From positions 1-64,000 of the forward strand of contig JAJBUQ010000004.1 of assembly GCA_020860245.1 (NCBI GenBank): a DNA stretch of 64,000 nucleotides. Reading direction: 5' to 3'. This document shows, one piece after another, positions 61,134 to 64,000 of this stretch (within the stretch, counting starts at the first letter, position 1; each line of letters opens with the position of its first letter). The notes under the pieces were generated by a model, which worked only from the letters and a program-made list of their open reading frames with translations, did not search any database and was not told the origin of the DNA. The translations under genes were made by a program, and so were the position numbers. The DNA comes from Rikenellaceae bacterium (lineage in GTDB: Bacteria > Bacteroidota > Bacteroidia > Bacteroidales > Rikenellaceae).

Positions 61134-61697
61134 ATGAAGTATCTCATAGTCGGGTTAGGCAACATCGGAGCCGAATATGCCCATACCCGGCATAATATAG
61201 GATTTATGGTTTTGGACGCTTTAGCTAAAGCGTCCAATGCTGTTTTTACGACAGCACGGTACGGTTCGATTACAGAAATAAAGTTCAAAGGAAGAATTTT
61301 CCTCCTGCTAAAACCATCCACTTACATGAATCTAAGCGGTAAGGCGGTGAGCTACTGGATGAAGGTCGAGAAAATTCCTATCGAGAACGTTCTTGTCGTC
61401 GTCGATGATCTCGCACTGCCTCTGGGGTCGGTGCGCCTCAGAAAAAAAGGGAGTGACGGAGGACATAACGGTTTGAAGAGTATAACTGAAGTTTTGGGAA
61501 GACCGGACTATCCCCGTTTGAGATTTGGCATCGGAGATGCATTCCCCAAAGGGTATCAGGTCGATTATGTCCTGGGAGAATGGACTGACGAAGAGATGAA
61601 GATGCTGCCGGAAAGGATCGATCATGCCATCGAAGCGATAAAATCGTTCGGGACTGCCGGTATGGATTACACGATGAACAATTTTAATAAAAAATAG
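61134..61697 (+). CDS. pth: Peptidyl-tRNA hydrolase
   Basis: A 187-residue Pth that frees tRNA from stalled peptidyl-tRNA. It has [22 protein letters not shown] with the catalytic His, [42 protein letters not shown] and [20 protein letters not shown]. Full length for the family. The next gene starts one base after its stop region, indicating an operon. Confidence 0.95.
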   Translation: MKYLIVGLGNIGAEYAHTRHNIGFMVLDALAKASNAVFTTARYGSITEIKFKGRIFLLLKPSTYMNLSGKAVSYWMKVEKIPIENVLVVVDDLALPLGSVRLRKKGSDGGHNGLKSITEVLGRPDYPRLRFGIGDAFPKGYQVDYVLGEWTDEEMKMLPERIDHAIEAIKSFGTAGMDYTMNNFNKK

Positions 61698-61698
61698 A

Positions 61699-62100
61699 AT
61701 GTCACGCATAGATAAATGGCTTTGGGCCGTGCGTGTGTTTAAAACCCGGAGCGATGCCGCCGCCGCTTGTAAAAATAACAGGATTACGGTAAACGGTTCT
61801 GTCGCCAAGGCATCGAAGGAGGTTAAAAAGGGAGATATTGTCACGGTTAAGAAGATGCCGGTAATTTATACTCTCCGCGTACTCGAGGAGCTCAACAACC
61901 GACAGCCGGCAAAGAATGTTCCGAATTTTATGGAGAATATCACCCCCCCGGAAGAACTCGGCAAACTTTATGGTCTTAAGAACGATTTTTTTGTCATGAG
62001 GGACCGCGGTGCAGGAAGACCTACGAAAAAAGAGCGGAGGGATATAGACGATATGATGGATTCGTTTCTTTATGACGGAGAAGAGGAGGGTGAGGATTAA
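61699..62100 (+). CDS. S4-domain RNA-binding protein (Hsp15/HslR-like)
   Basis: A 133-residue protein with an N-terminal S4 domain: RIDKWLWAVRVFKTRSDAAA ACKNNRITVNGSVAKASKEV KKGDIV. The tail KNDFFVMRDRGAGRPTKKER RDIDDMMDSFLYDGEEE is typical of the Hsp15 family in Bacteroidota. Hsp15 binds 50S subunits carrying stuck nascent chains, which fits its position one base after pth. Confidence 0.9.
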   Translation: MSRIDKWLWAVRVFKTRSDAAAACKNNRITVNGSVAKASKEVKKGDIVTVKKMPVIYTLRVLEELNNRQPAKNVPNFMENITPPEELGKLYGLKNDFFVMRDRGAGRPTKKERRDIDDMMDSFLYDGEEEGED

Positions 62101-62114
62101 TTAAATACGATATT

Positions 62115-64000
62115 ATGGCAGAGGGTAGGCAGGACTTGAGAGGGTTGAACAAACAGCAGATCAAAGAGAGTCGCGAAAAATACGGCGAAAATATACTTAC
62201 CCCGCCGGATAAGGAACCGGTATGGAGGCTGTTCTTGGAGAAGTTTGAGGATCCGGTCATTAGGATACTGCTTATCGCGGCGTTTTTGTCTTTGGGTATA
62301 TCCTTTGTTGAGAAAGAGTTTGCCGAGACCATTGGTATATTCTGCGCTATATTCCTTGCCACCGGGGTATCCTTCTGGTTTGAGTACGACGCCCGGAAAA
62401 AATTCGACCTTCTTGGCAAAGTTGACGACGATACTCCTTATAAAGTGTTAAGGGACGGCGAGGTCGGACAGATTCCCAAAAAAGATATAGTAGTAGGCGA
62501 TATCCTTATTCTCGAAACAGGCGAGGAGGTTCCTGCGGACGGAACCTTGATGGAGTCCGTATCGCTGATTGTGAATGAATCCAACCTTACCGGAGAACCT
62601 CTCGCCTCTAAGGATGCCGATATCACAAAGAGGGACGATCAATCGACATATCCCTCTTATATGTTGATGCGGGGTTCCACCGTTGTCGAGGGCTACGGTA
62701 AATTAACCGTTACTGCGGTGGGGGATTCCACCGAGTATGGCAAAGTGGCACGTCAGTCCGCTATTAAACCTGACGAGAAGACTCCTCTCAGTATTCAACT
62801 GGAGAGCCTTGCCAAATTTATAGGGGTAATTGGATTCTCTCTTGCATTCCTAACGTTCATTCTGCTGTTTCTGAAAGATATATTCATAGTGGACTACGAT
62901 TATACTGCTCCGCAGATATGGACGCTTTGCTGTGTACTGATCTCGTTGGCGGTAATGTCGGTAAAAATCTGGGTGCCTATACTCTACGACGGATTCGAAC
63001 TGGCCGGTAAGAAAAAACAAGTACCTGTTGTCATCGATAAACTCGGATGGATCAAATGGATTATTATAGGGCTGATGGTATTCTTTATACTCTCCGCCGC
63101 AGGGTATCTCTTCGATGTCGATCCTCTCGAGGGCGGCTCATGGCTCTCTTTGGAGTCGACAAACAGGCTTCTACGTTATTTTATGGTAGCTGTGACCTTA
63201 ATAGTGGTAGCCGTGCCCGAAGGGCTGCCTATGAGCGTGACCCTCAGCCTTGCCTTGAGCATGCGCAGAATGCTGAAAACCAATAATCTCGTCCGTAATA
63301 TGCACGCATGCGAGACTATGGGAGCCGCTACCGTAATATGCACCGATAAAACAGGAACTCTCACCCAAAACCGTATGACGGTGGAGGAGACGCAGTACTT
63401 CTCTCTCGCGGACCAGAAGTTATCCGGCGACGCTATCAGTAACCTTATTGCAGAAGGAATCGCCGTGAATTCCACCGCGTTCCTCGAGAAGACGGACGGT
63501 ATTAAAGTTATCGGTAATCCTACGGAGGGAGCGTTGCTCCTATGGCTCGATTCCTTCGGAGTGGATTATATTAAGATACGGGAATCAACGGACATTATGG
63601 ATCAGCTTACGTTCAACACCGAACGCAAGTATATGGCGACACTCGTGGATAATGAGGGTGGTAAGATGCTATACATAAAAGGTGCTCCGGAGATCGTATT
63701 GTCCAAATGCAGCAAAGTTCTGATAAACGGCAGTGAAGTTCCTGTCGAAGAGTATGAACATAAGATCGCGGAATTAACCCTTAAATATCAGCGGAAGGCT
63801 ATGCGGACCTTAGGATTTGCTTACTGTAACCCTGCGGACGAGGTAAGTAAGTGTGAGGAAGCGATGGAGCGCTGTAAACTTGTGTTCCTCGGAATTGTGG
63901 CGATAATGGATCCTGTTCGCGAAGATGTTCCGGAAGCCGTAGAAAAGTGCCTGGACGCAGGGATCGATATAAAGATTGTTACCGGGGATACCCCGGCCAC
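62115..64000 (+). CDS. Calcium-translocating P-type ATPase (PMCA type), truncated by the window edge
   Basis: Starts at ATG 62115 and is still open at 64000 (628 residues seen of roughly 870-900). It has an N-terminal cation-ATPase domain (LRGLNKQQIKESREKYGENI), actuator-domain TGE in LIVNESNLTGEPLASKDAD, the membrane Ca-site PEGL in VVAVPEGLPMSVTLSLALSM, the phosphorylation motif CTDKTGTLTQNRM and GAPEIVLSKC, ending at VTGDTPAT. M2 and M4 segments fit type IIB pumps, which export Ca2+. One oddity is the long segment between M3 and M4 (KIWVPILYDGFELAGKKKQV), which is larger than usual. It follows hslR by 14 bases. Confidence 0.92.
   Translation, partial: MAEGRQDLRGLNKQQIKESREKYGENILTPPDKEPVWRLFLEKFEDPVIRILLIAAFLSLGISFVEKEFAETIGIFCAIFLATGVSFWFEYDARKKFDLLGKVDDDTPYKVLRDGEVGQIPKKDIVVGDILILETGEEVPADGTLMESVSLIVNESNLTGEPLASKDADITKRDDQSTYPSYMLMRGSTVVEGYGKLTVTAVGDSTEYGKVARQSAIKPDEKTPLSIQLESLAKFIGVIGFSLAFLTFILLFLKDIFIVDYDYTAPQIWTLCCVLISLAVMSVKIWVPILYDGFELAGKKKQVPVVIDKLGWIKWIIIGLMVFFILSAAGYLFDVDPLEGGSWLSLESTNRLLRYFMVAVTLIVVAVPEGLPMSVTLSLALSMRRMLKTNNLVRNMHACETMGAATVICTDKTGTLTQNRMTVEETQYFSLADQKLSGDAISNLIAEGIAVNSTAFLEKTDGIKVIGNPTEGALLLWLDSFGVDYIKIRESTDIMDQLTFNTERKYMATLVDNEGGKMLYIKGAPEIVLSKCSKVLINGSEVPVEEYEHKIAELTLKYQRKAMRTLGFAYCNPADEVSKCEEAMERCKLVFLGIVAIMDPVREDVPEAVEKCLDAGIDIKIVTGDTPA

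Noticed and set aside
1-64000. CRISPR array or rRNA operon
   Set aside because: No regularly spaced repeats and no rRNA-like sequence were seen in the window.

Overview
The window looks like chromosomal DNA of a Bacteroidota bacterium, most likely of the order Bacteroidales. Several genes are preceded by the Bacteroidetes -7 promoter box TAnnTTTG. The proteins include TamL, DUF3667, DUF4925-like and PCMD-type lipoproteins, a RhuM-Fic protein, SLOG mobile-element proteins and Bacteroidetes-type tyrosine integrases. Genus cannot be fixed from sequence alone. Housekeeping blocks are moderately GC-rich; the defence genes at 2.2-10.8, 53.6-55.3 and 56.6-59.7 kb are visibly AT-rich, which suggests transfer.

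Layout. (1) 0-11.2 kb is an accessory zone: wrecked IS21 transposase with its terminal repeats, a tyrosine-recombinase fragment, an Mrr-like nuclease with a zinc-ribbon partner, then a five-gene restriction-type operon (5mC methyltransferase, MORC/MutL-like GHKL ATPase with an in-frame stop, Z1 helicase-like ATPase, DUF4420 PD-(D/E)xK nuclease, and a 607-residue protein of unknown function), closed by an AbiEii toxin fragment. (2) 11.4-18.4 kb (minus) is a carotenoid operon crtI-crtB-crtD-like-cruF-acyltransferase-glycosyltransferase-TPR, suited to an acylated, glycosylated acyclic carotenoid. (3) 18.5-32.9 kb (minus) is core: DUF202, TamL, a NarL-type two-component pair, ABC-F, rsmA, hisD, hisG with an upstream histidine leader peptide/attenuator, corA, mqnA, a radical-SAM plus DUF4130 DNA-repair pair, and a stand-alone LigD-type phosphoesterase. 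(4) 33-48.7 kb is mixed core: frameshifted lipocalin, DUF3667, HAD phosphatase, surface lipoproteins, an RND efflux operon with a divergent AraC regulator interrupted by TGA, marR-MFS, and a frameshifted hydE.

(5) 48,978-59,988 is an 11-kb integrative island in the 3' end of tRNA-Leu(GAG). Both att copies (19 bp, one mismatch), the integrase, and a 20-bp direct repeat near each end are visible. Cargo: RhuM-Fic protein, debris (Bro-N fragment, primase/integrase chimera), a ScaI-like type II restriction-modification system with a controller protein, a SLOG protein with a long leader, and a short-Argonaute defence system of the SIR2-APAZ/Ago (SPARSA) kind that appears to be a single-chain fusion broken by one missing base. 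(6) 60.4-64 kb is core again: rplY, pth, an S4-domain Hsp15-like gene, and the start of a Ca2+-type P-type ATPase that leaves the window.

Several otherwise well-conserved genes carry one lesion each (MORC-like ATPase, lipocalin, AraC, hydE, SIR2-APAZ-Ago). Real decay and sequence error cannot be separated here, so each is listed with the exact site.
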